From the NCBI GenBank assembly GCA_025356815.1, contig JANXQL010000026.1, forward strand, positions 1 to 64,000: a DNA stretch of 64,000 nt. Reading direction: 5' to 3'. Every line of letters begins with the position of its first letter. Position 1 is the first letter of the stretch. The notes beneath the pieces are model-generated. The model was not told the DNA's origin, ran no database searches, and worked only from the letters and a program-made list of their open reading frames with translations. The DNA is from Pseudomonadota bacterium (GTDB lineage Bacteria; Pseudomonadota; Gammaproteobacteria; Steroidobacterales; Steroidobacteraceae). A program made the translations under genes and the position numbers. Positions 29,010 through 37,905 of this stretch are shown one piece after another.

Positions 29010-29864
29010 ATGCCACGCCCCCGTCTTCCGCCGGCCTGCGTCGCGCTTGGCGCCGCCCTCGCACTGTGCGCGCTCGCGCTACCCCCCGCCGCTCGGGCGG
29101 GCCGGCTGCCCATCGCGCTTGCGGTGCCCGGCGGCGTCGCGCTGCTCGACCTCGGTCCCGCGACGGACCGCGCCCCGACGGTCCTGAGCGCCACGCACCG
29201 GGTGCTCGTGCTCGAGGACGCAGGCCGCTGGATCGCGGTCGTCGGCATCGCGCTGGCCACGCCGCCGGGCCGCGCGGCCGTCAGCGTGCGGACCGGCGAC
29301 GGCGAGCACACAGTCGGCTACGAGGTCGGCGCCCGTGACTACCCGACGCAGGCCCTGAAGGTCGCGCCCAAGCACGTCGACCTCGCGCCACGCGACCTCG
29401 CCCGCTACGAGAAGGAAAAGCCGCGGCTGGCCGCGGCGCTGGCGACCTGGTCCGAGGTGCCGCCGATGACGCTCGAGCTGCGTGCGCCCGCGCAGGGCCC
29501 GCGCTCGAGTTCGTTCGGCTCGCGGCGGGTGTTCAACGGTCAGGGTCGCAATCCGCATACCGGCATGGACATCGCCGCCGCCGAGGGCGAGCAGGTCAGT
29601 GCCGCCGCCGCCGGTCGCGTCGTCGACACCGGCGACTATTTCTTCAACGGCAGGACGGTCATCGTCGACCACGGCGAGGGCTACCTGACGCTGTACTGCC
29701 ATCTGAGCCGAATCGACGTGAAGCCGGGCCAAGTGGTCACCGCCGCGACGCGACTCGGGCTCGTGGGGGCCACGGGACGCGCGACCGGGCCGCACCTGCA
29801 CTTCAGCGTGATGCTCAACCACGCCTGGGTGGACCCGGACTTGTTCCTGGCTGGCGGACGCTAG
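29010..29864 (+). CDS. M23 family metallopeptidase (peptidoglycan endopeptidase)
   Basis: A 284-residue secreted protein with a signal peptide ending near ARAGR. An all-beta N-terminal domain (to about residue 160) precedes the LytM/M23 domain, which has zinc ligands in NPHTGMDIA and HLHFSVM and the family segment VDHGEGYLTLYCHLS. It cleaves peptidoglycan cross-bridges. No LysM repeats are visible. It converges with the SDR gene 16 bp away. Confidence 0.92.
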   Translation: MPRPRLPPACVALGAALALCALALPPAARAGRLPIALAVPGGVALLDLGPATDRAPTVLSATHRVLVLEDAGRWIAVVGIALATPPGRAAVSVRTGDGEHTVGYEVGARDYPTQALKVAPKHVDLAPRDLARYEKEKPRLAAALATWSEVPPMTLELRAPAQGPRSSSFGSRRVFNGQGRNPHTGMDIAAAEGEQVSAAAAGRVVDTGDYFFNGRTVIVDHGEGYLTLYCHLSRIDVKPGQVVTAATRLGLVGATGRATGPHLHFSVMLNHAWVDPDLFLAGGR

Positions 29865-29880
29865 CGCGCGCGCTGCGCGC

Positions 29881-30600
29881 TCACCACGGCAGTTCCCTGC
29901 CGTCCCACTGCCAGAACCGGCCTGACTTCTCGCGCGTCAGTCCCGCGATCACGTGGCGCAGCCCCGCGACGCTGTGCTGGGGCCGCATCGGCGCGTCCGG
30001 TCCGCCGATGTCGGTGGCGGCCCAGCCCGGGTGCAGCGGCGCGACGATGATGCCGCGCCGCGCGAGGTCGAGCGCCATCGACTTCAGAATCGCGTTCAGC
30101 GCGGCCTTCGAGCTGCGATAGGCGTACAGACCACCGAGATTGTTGCTGCCGATCGAGGCGACGACGCTGGAGAGCGCGACGATCTTCTTCTGCTGACTGG
30201 CCGCGACGTGATCGGCGAATGACTCGGCCATCTTCATCGGGCCGAGCGCGTTGATCGCAAAGGTCTGCAGCCAGTCCTCGTAGTTGGAGTGGCCGAAGCG
30301 CTGCGCCTGCATGCCCTGGCCGGCATAGCCTTCTGCTCCCATGGTGCCTGCGTTGTTGATCAGCACGTCGATGGCCATGCCCGCGAGCGTCGTCGCCAGT
30401 GCGTCGATCGCGGCACGATCGGCGACGTCCAGCGAGTGCACCTGGATGCGTCCGGCCGCCGCGGCGACCAGCGTCTGCAGTTCGGCATGGCGGGCCGGAT
30501 CGCGCACGGTGGCGATGACCGTCCAGCCGTCGGCCGCGTATTGGCGAACGAACTCGAGCCCGAGTCCGCGCCCGGCTCCGGTGATCAGCACTGTCGGCAT
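29881..30600 (-). CDS. SDR family oxidoreductase (C-factor/CsgA-like)
   Basis: A 239-residue Rossmann enzyme. The nucleotide site is TGAGRGLG, followed by NNAG in the centre, catalytic Ser in ALSSVVASIG and YRSSKAAL as the YxxxK pair. The short length and the closing QWDGRELPW match the CsgA/C-factor group of SDR proteins. The substrate is unknown. The ATG at 30600 has an AGGAG-like site upstream. Confidence 0.9.
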   Translation of the reverse strand: MPTVLITGAGRGLGLEFVRQYAADGWTVIATVRDPARHAELQTLVAAAAGRIQVHSLDVADRAAIDALATTLAGMAIDVLINNAGTMGAEGYAGQGMQAQRFGHSNYEDWLQTFAINALGPMKMAESFADHVAASQQKKIVALSSVVASIGSNNLGGLYAYRSSKAALNAILKSMALDLARRGIIVAPLHPGWAATDIGGPDAPMRPQHSVAGLRHVIAGLTREKSGRFWQWDGRELPW

Positions 30601-30660
30601 GCGGCACTCCTCGGCGTTGAACCGCAGGAAAGTGCGGCGACGCTGCGATGGTAGCAGCCG

Positions 30661-31506
30661 CTAGAGCGTCGCGCGCAGGACCGCGGCGAGGCGGATGCCC
30701 GCCCGTGCCAACCGGTCCTCGACGATGTGCCGGGCGCCGGCGGCGTACTGCGGCGACAGCCACACCGGACCCGCCTGCGCCGTCGCGCAGCTGAACCCGG
30801 GCAGGCGCCCGTAGCTGTAGTCATGCGCGATCAGGTACGACTCGCCGAGCCAGCTGTCGATGTCGCCGCGCTCCAGCGCGGCGCGGTCGCCTCGATGCTC
30901 GTTCACCAGCCGCGCGGCGAACGACTCCTCCGACGAGCCGCGCAGCAGCTGCTTGACGAAGTCGACGTCCCACGCCGTGTGCAGCGGCGTCGGGCGCTTG
31001 CGACGCCCGATCAGCACGGGCACGTCGTTGCCGCCGCGGTCGTCGTGGTCAGCCGCGTGCAGCGGCTGGTGCGCATCGCCGAGCAGGTGCACCACGACCC
31101 GTAGCGCGAACAGGCGCTCTTCGCGCGACGCGCCGTGATCGCCGAGACGGGCGAGGTAGCGGGTATAGGCGCGCGAGGCGCACTGGCCGTCGGTGCAGTA
31201 GCGTTCGGGGCCGACCGCCGCCTCGCACAATGGCCGATTGTCGTAGTGCCAGCGAGGCGAGCCGCGCAGCGTCGAACGCAGGTGCAGCCGCTCGCGGTCG
31301 AGCCAGGTGGCGAGGTCCTCCAGGCTCTCGTCGCCTGCAATCTCGCGCAGCGCCGCCCGCGTGCGGGCGTCGAGCAGCTCGTCCGCCACCCGCGCGACCC
31401 CGCGGTGGCCGGCGGCGCCCCAGGCACGGGCGGGCGCCGGCAGCAGGAGGGCGAGCGCCAGCGCCATAGCCCACAGGAGGAGGGCCGGTGAGCGGTCATG
31501 GGGCAT
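30661..31506 (-). CDS. S1/P1 family nuclease, secreted
   Basis: A 281-residue protein with signal peptide MPHDRSPALLLWAMALALALLLPAPARA. The mature N-terminus is WGAAGHRGVA; the N-terminal Trp and following His are zinc ligands in S1/P1 nucleases. Further ligands are visible in LATWLDRE, WHYDNRP and HLLGDAHQPLHAADHDDRGGND. The family degrades single-stranded nucleic acid and 3'-nucleotides in the periplasm or outside. The inner ATG at 31506 is chosen because it starts the signal peptide directly and has GGAG upstream. Confidence 0.93.
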   Translation of the reverse strand: MPHDRSPALLLWAMALALALLLPAPARAWGAAGHRGVARVADELLDARTRAALREIAGDESLEDLATWLDRERLHLRSTLRGSPRWHYDNRPLCEAAVGPERYCTDGQCASRAYTRYLARLGDHGASREERLFALRVVVHLLGDAHQPLHAADHDDRGGNDVPVLIGRRKRPTPLHTAWDVDFVKQLLRGSSEESFAARLVNEHRGDRAALERGDIDSWLGESYLIAHDYSYGRLPGFSCATAQAGPVWLSPQYAAGARHIVEDRLARAGIRLAAVLRATL

Positions 31507-31663
31507 GGGGACTCCAGCGCGCGGGACGAGGCGGTAGACTCTAGCGTACGGCCGTCCTGCCGGTCGCGGCGGGATTCGGTTTCCGCTGTTGTGCCGACCG
31601 ATCGCGAAGGCGTTCCATAGCAGGCATCGGCACCGTTTACACATCCGCGTCAGGAGTCCCGCC

Positions 31664-32074
31664 ATGAAGACCGTCAGCCTGCTTACCGCCGCCCTCAGTC
31701 TGTGGGCGTTCACGGCCGCCGCCGATCCGGCCCCCGGAGATGCCGTCCGCGGCGCCGCCGTATTCAAGGCGCAATGTGCCGCCTGCCACTTCGCCAAGGA
31801 GACCGACAAGTCGCCGCCAATCGGGCCACAGCTGCTCGGGGTCGTCGGCCGCAAGGCCGGCAGCTGGGACCACTTCGCGTACACGCCGGCGATGAAGAAG
31901 GCCGGCCACGTCTGGGACGCGAAGCTGCTGGACCGCTACCTGGAGAACCCGTATTCGGTCGTGCCGGGAGCGGCGATGGGGCTGCTGGTGCCGTCGCCGT
32001 CGCATCGCGCCGACCTGATCGCCTACCTGTCGAGCAATCCGGCCGAGCTCAAGCAGCCCGAGCGCGCCCAGTAG
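31664..32074 (+). CDS. Class I c-type cytochrome (c2/c550-like)
   Basis: A 136-residue periplasmic electron carrier. The signal peptide ends near TAAA. One heme-binding motif CAACH (Cys38, Cys41, His42) follows GAAVFKAQ; the sixth ligand is probably the Met in GAAMGLLV. KSPPIGPQLLGVVGRKAGS is typical of the cytochrome c2 class. No oxidase or reductase gene lies nearby. CAGGAGT precedes the ATG. Confidence 0.92.
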   Translation: MKTVSLLTAALSLWAFTAAADPAPGDAVRGAAVFKAQCAACHFAKETDKSPPIGPQLLGVVGRKAGSWDHFAYTPAMKKAGHVWDAKLLDRYLENPYSVVPGAAMGLLVPSPSHRADLIAYLSSNPAELKQPERAQ

Positions 32075-32084
32075 GATCAGCCCT

Positions 32085-32109
32085 GCGGGAGCGCGCGGCG
32101 CGCTCCCGC
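32085..32109. terminator. Perfect 11-bp stem-loop between convergent genes
   Basis: GCGGGAGCGCG (32085-32095), loop CGG, CGCGCTCCCGC (32099-32109). It lies just after the cytochrome gene and before the end of gloA on the other strand. No T tract follows on either strand, so rho-independent termination would be weak. Confidence 0.55.
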
Positions 32110-32119
32110 CGTGCGGCCA

Positions 32120-32539
32120 CTACCACTGGCCGGTGTTGGGCATCGACTTCCAGGGTTCGCGCACCGGTAGTGCACCGCCCTTCTGCAGGAGCTCGACTGA
32201 GACGCCGTCCGGCGAACGCACGAACGCCATCCGCCCGTCGCGCGGCGGCCGGTTGATCGCGACGCCGGCCGCCATCAGCCGCGCGCAGATCCCGTAGATG
32301 TCGTCGACCTCGTAGGCGAGGTGACCGAAGGCGCGTCCCATCGTGTACGCCTCCGGATCCCAGTTGTAGGTCAGTTCCACCTGCGCGGCGTGATCGCCCG
32401 GCGCCGCGAGATAGACCAGCGTGAACCGGCCGGCCTCGTAGTCCTTGCGACCGACGAGCTCCAGTCCGAGTTTGTCGCGGTAAAAATCCAGCGATGCGTC
32501 CAGGTCAGTGACGCGGACCATCGTGTGCAGGTATTTCAT
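32120..32539 (-). CDS. gloA: Lactoylglutathione lyase (glyoxalase I)
   Basis: A 139-residue VOC-fold enzyme detoxifying methylglyoxal as its glutathione hemithioacetal. Metal ligands are visible as His5 in KYLHTMVRV, Glu in VELTYNWD, His in GHLAYEVDD and Glu in VELLQK. FYRDKLGLELVGRKDY is a family hallmark. The protein has the short, Ni2+-type form common in proteobacteria; a nickel uptake gene and NikR occur elsewhere in the window. GAGG precedes the ATG. Confidence 0.94.
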   Translation of the reverse strand: MKYLHTMVRVTDLDASLDFYRDKLGLELVGRKDYEAGRFTLVYLAAPGDHAAQVELTYNWDPEAYTMGRAFGHLAYEVDDIYGICARLMAAGVAINRPPRDGRMAFVRSPDGVSVELLQKGGALPVREPWKSMPNTGQW

Positions 32540-32636
32540 CTCGGCCTCCTAGGTCCGTACATGATGCAGCCCCGTGAGGGCGCTGTGCTAGTCTGCGGCC
32601 GGCGGTCACCCGCTGCCGCCGCCTGAGACATTCACC

Positions 32637-33416
32637 ATGAAGATCCTGCCGCTGCTCGCCGTCGTTGCCGGGGCGGTCCTCGTGATGTCGAGCGTGCACG
32701 CGAGCGACGCCGGGCTCAGTGCCGCCCAGGGGGAACAGATCCTCACCGAGCTGCGCCAGATCCACCAGCTGCTGCTCGAACAGAAGGCGGCCCCGGCGCA
32801 GGCGGCGGCCCGGCCGCCGGTGCCGGCGGCAACGGCCGTCGCGGCGCCCACCATGCCGCTGGTCTCGCTCGACGCCTCGCCGCACGATTCGATCGGCTCC
32901 AGCAGTGCGCCGCTCGTGCTGGTCGAGTACACGGACTATCAGTGCCCGTTCTGCCGTCGCTTTCACGAGCGCAGCTGGCCGGAGATCAAGCGCCGCTACG
33001 TCGACACCGGCAAGGTGCGCCTGGAGGTGCGCGACATGCCGCTGCAGTTCCACGACCAGGCGCTGCCCGCAGCGACCGCGGCGCGCTGCGCGGGCCGGCA
33101 GGGGAAGTTCTGGGCAGTATTCAACGCACTGCTAGACAAGCCGGAGGCGCTTACCGCCGACGGACCGCGGCAGGCCGCGACCGCGGCAGGTGTCTCGCTG
33201 CCCGAGTTCGAGCAGTGCCTGAAGAGCCCGGCCGTGCGCCGCGCGATCGAGGCGGACATCGAGGATGCCGAGCGCATTGGCGTCGACGGCACGCCGGGAT
33301 TCGTGATTGCACGGCGCAAGGGCGAGCGGCTCGAGGGCACGCTGCTGCTCGGTGCACAGCCGGCCAGCGTCTTCGCCAGCCGCTTCGACGCATTGCTCGG
33401 CAGCCCTACGCCCTAG
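32637..33416 (+). CDS. DsbA family protein (thioredoxin fold, CPFC)
   Basis: A 259-residue periplasmic protein with a signal peptide ending at VHA and a short helical leader (ILTELRQIHQLLLEQ), then an Ala/Pro linker to residue 75. The DsbA-like domain carries CPFC (Cys103, Cys106) in EYTDYQCPFCRRFHERSWPEI, and the cis-Pro segment is GVDGTPGFVIA. It resembles the DsbA/BdbD group that oxidises or reshuffles disulfides. It converges with chrA four bases away. Confidence 0.9.
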   Translation: MKILPLLAVVAGAVLVMSSVHASDAGLSAAQGEQILTELRQIHQLLLEQKAAPAQAAARPPVPAATAVAAPTMPLVSLDASPHDSIGSSSAPLVLVEYTDYQCPFCRRFHERSWPEIKRRYVDTGKVRLEVRDMPLQFHDQALPAATAARCAGRQGKFWAVFNALLDKPEALTADGPRQAATAAGVSLPEFEQCLKSPAVRRAIEADIEDAERIGVDGTPGFVIARRKGERLEGTLLLGAQPASVFASRFDALLGSPTP

Positions 33417-33420
33417 GCCA

Positions 33421-34671
33421 TCAGCCGCTCGCTAGCGCCGCCAGCAGCGAGGCGCCGGCACCGCACGCCAGCACCCACGGCAGGGCGAGCCGGGTGCGCG
33501 CCAGCAGGGCCCAGGCGCCGAGCGCTATCGCCATCGACAGCCAGCGTGGCGCGCCAGTACCGGCCGCGAACAGGACCGACCTCGCCACCGTCAGCGCGAA
33601 CGCGCCGATCACGCCGACGACCGCTGCAGTGACGCCGGCAAGCGCGGCGGCGAGAGATCGGCTCGCGAGCAGACGGCCTACCCACGGCGCCAGCGCGATC
33701 ACCAGCACGAACGACGGCAGAAACGTCGCCCAGCTGGCAAGCAGCGCCGAGACAAGCGCGGCGCCCGCCTGTGACAGTCCGCCCGGCGCATGCCAGCCGG
33801 CGACGAAGCCGTAGAACTGCAGCACGATCACCAGTGGCCCGGGCGTCGTCTCCGACAGCGCGAGCCCCGCCAGCAGGTCCTGCCGGTCGAGCCAGCCGAG
33901 CGTGCCGACCAGTTCCTGGTTGACGTAGGCGAGGACTGCGTAGGCCCCGCCGAAACCACCGAGCGCGACCTTGGTGAAATAGAGATACAGGCGCTCGGGC
34001 CGCGAGCCCGGCACGGTCGCGAGCAGTGCAAGCCATGGCAGCAGCCAGGCCACGAGGCCGGCGAAGAGGTGCGTGAGCGTGCGCCGCCATGGCGGCGGTG
34101 AACTCGGGACCGGCACCGTTGCGGGCGCGAGCGCGAGAAGGCCGAACGCGCCGCCAAGCGCGAGCACGGCGAGGAACGGCGCGTGGACGAGGGCGAGAGC
34201 CGCGAATGAGGCCAGCGCGATCAGACGCTGGCGCACGCCACTCAGTGCGCGCAGCGCGAGCCGATGCAGGGCCTGCACGAGCAGCGCGACCACCACGCAC
34301 TGCAGGCCCGTCACGGCGGCCGCGACCGGCGCGAACGTGCCGTACAGCACCCAGACGAACGACAGCGCTGTCAGCAGCACAGACGCCGGCAACAGGAAGC
34401 AGAGCCCGGCAGCGATCCCGCCCGGCGCGCCGTACCAGCGCCAGCCGAGGTAGATCACCAGTTGCAGCGCCTCGGGTCCTGGCAGCAGCATGCACAGGTT
34501 GAGCGCACGCGCGAACTCGGCATCAGACAGCCACCCGCGCTCGTCGACCACCTCGCGGTGCAGGATGCCTATCTGACCGCCAGGCCCACCGAACGAGATG
34601 CAACCGAGCCGCAGCCCGTAGCAAAGCGCCTCGCCCCGACCGGGGTCACGCACCGGCGCTGGCGCCGTCAC
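33421..34671 (-). CDS. chrA: Chromate transporter ChrA (long, two-domain form)
   Basis: A 416-residue membrane protein with two tandem CHR domains. The first opens with LGCISFGGPGGQIGILHREVVDERGWLSDAEFARALNLCMLLPGPEA, the ChrA signature; the second has the shorter equivalent FTKVALGGFGGAYAVLAYVNQELVGTLGW. ChrA exports chromate and confers resistance. GTG 34671 (VTAPAPVRDPGRGEAL) is the likely start; an upstream GTG at 34755 adds 28 residues of unlikely sequence. No chrB regulator is adjacent. Confidence 0.9.
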   Translation of the reverse strand: MTAPAPVRDPGRGEALCYGLRLGCISFGGPGGQIGILHREVVDERGWLSDAEFARALNLCMLLPGPEALQLVIYLGWRWYGAPGGIAAGLCFLLPASVLLTALSFVWVLYGTFAPVAAAVTGLQCVVVALLVQALHRLALRALSGVRQRLIALASFAALALVHAPFLAVLALGGAFGLLALAPATVPVPSSPPPWRRTLTHLFAGLVAWLLPWLALLATVPGSRPERLYLYFTKVALGGFGGAYAVLAYVNQELVGTLGWLDRQDLLAGLALSETTPGPLVIVLQFYGFVAGWHAPGGLSQAGAALVSALLASWATFLPSFVLVIALAPWVGRLLASRSLAAALAGVTAAVVGVIGAFALTVARSVLFAAGTGAPRWLSMAIALGAWALLARTRLALPWVLACGAGASLLAALASG

Positions 34672-34806
34672 GGGCGCACAGCCGGCGAGTGCGGCACGGC
34701 CAGCCCCCCGGCCGAGCACGTCGAGCGGTTGCTGGCGGACGGGTTCGCCGCACACATCACCCGCGAGGACACCGCGATCCGCCAGTTCATCCTGACCGCG
34801 GGCGGG

Positions 34807-36645
34807 TCAGAACATCTCCGACGCGCCGGGCGGGGCCGAGGGCCCCTTGCCGCGGGAGGGAATCCAGTCCCCGGTAATCATGTCCTCGTAGGCCTGGCCG
34901 GGGCCGACCATCGGATAGACGCCCGCATCCGGGTCGATCAACACCTCGAGGAATGCCGGTCCCTTGAAGGCGATGAAGTCGGCGACCACGCGCGCGACGT
35001 CCGCCTTGCGCTCGAGCCGCTGCGCCCACGGGAAACCGTCGGCCTGCGCGGCCTTGATGAAATCCTTCTTGTGCAGCGACTTGTCGCTGGCCGACAGGCG
35101 GCCCTTGAAGAACAACTTCTGCCACTGCTTGACCATGCCGTCGCCGAAGTTGTTCAGCACGACGACCTTGATCGGCAGGTCGTAGGTCGTCACGGTTTCC
35201 AGTTCGCCGAGATTCATGCGAATGCTCGCGTCGCCGTCAATGTCGATGACCAGCCGCTTCGGGTTCGCGAACTGCGCACCGATCGCGGCCGGCAATCCGA
35301 AGCCCATCGTGCCCATGCTTCCGGAGGTCAGCCACAGCCGCGGCTCGCGGAAGTCGAAGTACTGTGCCGCCCACATCTGGTGCTGGCCCACGCCGGTGGA
35401 GATGATCGCCTCACCGCGGGTGAGCCGGTTGATCTCCTCGATCACGTAGTAGGGCTGGATCAGGGCACTTTCGCGGTCGTAGTTCATCGCATACACGCGC
35501 TTGAGTTCGGCGCAGTGCGCGTGCCAGGCGGACCGTTCGCTCACCAAGCCCTGCGCGCGGCCGTACTCGGTCAGGCGCGCGAGCGCCTCGCCGAGCACGC
35601 CGACATAGCTCCACTGCACGCGCTTGACCTTGTTGATCTCCGACGCGTCGATGTCCAGGTGCGCGATGTGCTTCGCGCCGCGCGCGAAGCGCTTGGGATC
35701 GCCGGCGACGCGGTCGTCGAAGCGCGCCCCGAGGGCGATCAGGAAGTCGCAATCGTCGACGGCGTAGTTGGCGAATGCGGCGCCGTGCATGCCGAGCATG
35801 TGCATGGAGCGCGCCTGGGTCGTGTCGACCGTGCCGATGCCCATGAGCGTCGTGACCACCGGGATGCCGAACGCGTCCGCGAACTCGCGCAGTGCTACAG
35901 CCGCCTCGCCATGGACCACGCCGCCGCCGGCGTAGATCAACGGCCGCTCCGACTGGGCCAGCATCGCGAAGAACGACGCGAGCTCGGCATCGCCAAGGCG
36001 GCGCGACTGCAGCTGCTTCAGGCGAGTGCGGTAGCCCGGCAGCGGCAGGCCGCCCTGACCTGCAAACGCTCCGCTCCAGTTCTGCACATCCTTCGGAATG
36101 TCGATGACGACCGGTCCGGGACGACCGGTGCGGGCGATCTCGAACGCGGTCCGCACCGTCGCCTCGAGGCGAGTCGGATCGGTGACCAGAAACACGTGCT
36201 TGGCGACCGAGCCCATCAGCGCCGACACCGGCGCCTCCTGAAAGGCGTCCGAACCGATGGCCGCGGTAGGCACCTGGCCGCAGATCACGACCATCGGCAC
36301 CGAGTCCGCCATCGAATCGCGCACGGGCGTGATCGTATTGGTGGCCCCTGGGCCGGAGGTGACGATGCAGACCCCCACCCGGCCGCTGGCGCGGGCGTAG
36401 CCGGCTGCCATGAACCCGGCGCCCTGCTCGTTGGCAGGCACGATCAGCGGGATCGGCTTCTTCTGCGGGTCCTTGTTGTGGACGAAGATCGCGTCATAGG
36501 TCGGCAGGATCGCCCCGCCCGAATAGCCGAAAACGACATCGACGCCCTCGTCGGCCATGACCTGAACGATGATCTCGGCACCGGACATAATTCGTCCGGC
36601 GTGCGGATGGGAAGGGGTCCCGGCGGTTTCGTGGCTCTGTCTCAC
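34807..36645 (-). CDS. ilvI: Acetolactate synthase, large (catalytic) subunit
   Basis: A 612-residue ThDP enzyme making acetolactate or acetohydroxybutyrate for branched-chain amino acids. GYSGGAILPTYDA, ANEQGAGFMAAGYARASG (catalytic Glu), the central FAD-binding domain, and the ThDP/Mg motif from GDASIRMNLGELETVTTY to VVLNN are all present. The start is GTG 36645; ATG 36588 is an alternative, but HPHAGRIMSGAE resembles the leader of related enzymes. The regulatory subunit gene lies on the opposite strand, divergent across 118 bp, instead of directly downstream as in most bacteria. Confidence 0.95.
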   Translation of the reverse strand: MRQSHETAGTPSHPHAGRIMSGAEIIVQVMADEGVDVVFGYSGGAILPTYDAIFVHNKDPQKKPIPLIVPANEQGAGFMAAGYARASGRVGVCIVTSGPGATNTITPVRDSMADSVPMVVICGQVPTAAIGSDAFQEAPVSALMGSVAKHVFLVTDPTRLEATVRTAFEIARTGRPGPVVIDIPKDVQNWSGAFAGQGGLPLPGYRTRLKQLQSRRLGDAELASFFAMLAQSERPLIYAGGGVVHGEAAVALREFADAFGIPVVTTLMGIGTVDTTQARSMHMLGMHGAAFANYAVDDCDFLIALGARFDDRVAGDPKRFARGAKHIAHLDIDASEINKVKRVQWSYVGVLGEALARLTEYGRAQGLVSERSAWHAHCAELKRVYAMNYDRESALIQPYYVIEEINRLTRGEAIISTGVGQHQMWAAQYFDFREPRLWLTSGSMGTMGFGLPAAIGAQFANPKRLVIDIDGDASIRMNLGELETVTTYDLPIKVVVLNNFGDGMVKQWQKLFFKGRLSASDKSLHKKDFIKAAQADGFPWAQRLERKADVARVVADFIAFKGPAFLEVLIDPDAGVYPMVGPGQAYEDMITGDWIPSRGKGPSAPPGASEMF

Positions 36646-36763
36646 GGCTCTATTTCCAGATCTTTCCGAGCCGAGAGTAGCAATGGCGGGACGCCCCGTC
36701 TATGCACTGCAAAAAGATCCGCGCTATGCTTGAAAAGTCCTGACCCAACACCCGGTTACCCGC

Positions 36764-37273
36764 ATGCGACACATCATTGCCGTGCTCCTGCAGAACGAGG
36801 CGGGCGCCCTCAGCCGGGTGGCCGGACTGTTCTCGACCCGGGCCTACAACATAGAGTCGTTGTCGGTCGCACCGACCGAGGACCCGACGGTGTCGCGCCT
36901 GACGCTGGTCACCACTGGCAACGACGCTGTGATGGCGCAGATCGTCAGCCAGCTGCGCAAGCTTGTCGACGTGGTGCTGGTCGAGGACCTGACCCGCGGC
37001 GATCACTTCGAGCGCGAGCTGCTGCTGATCAAGCTCAAGGTCGGCGCCAACCAGCTCGAACCGCTGACTCACCTAGTCACCGAGGCCGCCGGCCGGATTC
37101 TCGCAGGCTCGCTGTCCAGCTTCGTCGTCGAGTTGACCAGCGGCGAGGCGCAGGTGTCGCGCTTCATCGCGCAGGTCTCGCAGTACGCGGAGGTGCTCGA
37201 GGTCGTGCGCAGCGGTGCGCTGGGCATCCGTCACGGCACCTCGACCGTCTCGCTGCATCCCGCGCTGGCCTGA
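36764..37273 (+). CDS. ilvH: Acetolactate synthase, small (regulatory) subunit
   Basis: A 169-residue protein with an N-terminal ACT domain (RHIIAVLLQNEAGALSRVAGLFSTRAYNIESLSVAPTED), which carries valine feedback in this family, and the C-terminal IlvN/IlvH domain (RELLLIKLKV onward). Length is typical (E. coli IlvH 163). It is transcribed away from the large subunit gene and is followed four bases later by a GST gene. TGCACTGCAAAA and a TATGCT -10-like element lie upstream. Confidence 0.95.
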   Translation: MRHIIAVLLQNEAGALSRVAGLFSTRAYNIESLSVAPTEDPTVSRLTLVTTGNDAVMAQIVSQLRKLVDVVLVEDLTRGDHFERELLLIKLKVGANQLEPLTHLVTEAAGRILAGSLSSFVVELTSGEAQVSRFIAQVSQYAEVLEVVRSGALGIRHGTSTVSLHPALA

Positions 37274-37277
37274 GCCG

Positions 37278-37886
37278 ATGTATCGCCTTTACGACTATCT
37301 GCCATCTGGCAACGGCTACAAGGTGCGGTTGGTACTGAAGTTCCTGCGCCTGCCGTACGAGCTGGTGGAGATGGACATCAAGACCGGCGAAACCCGCACG
37401 CCGGAGTACCTTGCCAAGAACCCGAACGGCCGGATCCCGCTGCTGGAAGTGCCGGGCCGCGGCTACCTCGCCGAGAGCCACGCGATCATCCACTTCCTCG
37501 CGGCCGACTCGCTGCTGGTCCCCAACGACGCCTGGCAGCAGGCGCAGATGTGGCACTGGCTGTGTTTCGAGCAGTACAACCTCGAGCCGAACATCGGCAC
37601 AGCGCGGTTCTGGCGCGTGTCGCAGCGGCGGACACCGCAGGAGCTGGGTGACAAGCTCGTTGAGAAGCTAGCCAAGGGCGCCGAGGCGCTGGCGGTGCTC
37701 GAGCGCGGGCTCACCGACCGCAGCTGGCTGCTCGGCGAACAGCATTCGCTCGCCGACATCGCGCTGTACGCCTACACGCACGTGGCACCGGACGCCGGGC
37801 TGTCGCTGGTCCCGTATCCGCACATCCGCGCCTGGATCCGCCGCATCGAGGCGGAGCCCTACTGGGAGCCGATCACCGCCGCCTGA
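37278..37886 (+). CDS. Glutathione S-transferase family protein
   Basis: A 202-residue cytosolic protein. The thioredoxin-fold domain has YDYLPSGNGYKVRLVLKFL and KNPNGRIPLLEV with cis-Pro, then LAESHAIIHFLA, the ES glutathione-binding pair. The helical C-terminal domain ends with SLADIALYAYTHVAPDAG. The motif is of the Ser/Asn-type bacterial GST. The ATG at 37278 comes four bases after the ilvH stop, so the genes are probably co-transcribed; a metabolic reason is not obvious. Confidence 0.9.
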   Translation: MYRLYDYLPSGNGYKVRLVLKFLRLPYELVEMDIKTGETRTPEYLAKNPNGRIPLLEVPGRGYLAESHAIIHFLAADSLLVPNDAWQQAQMWHWLCFEQYNLEPNIGTARFWRVSQRRTPQELGDKLVEKLAKGAEALAVLERGLTDRSWLLGEQHSLADIALYAYTHVAPDAGLSLVPYPHIRAWIRRIEAEPYWEPITAA

Positions 37887-37905
37887 CCGCGCGCTCGGTG
37901 CCCGG

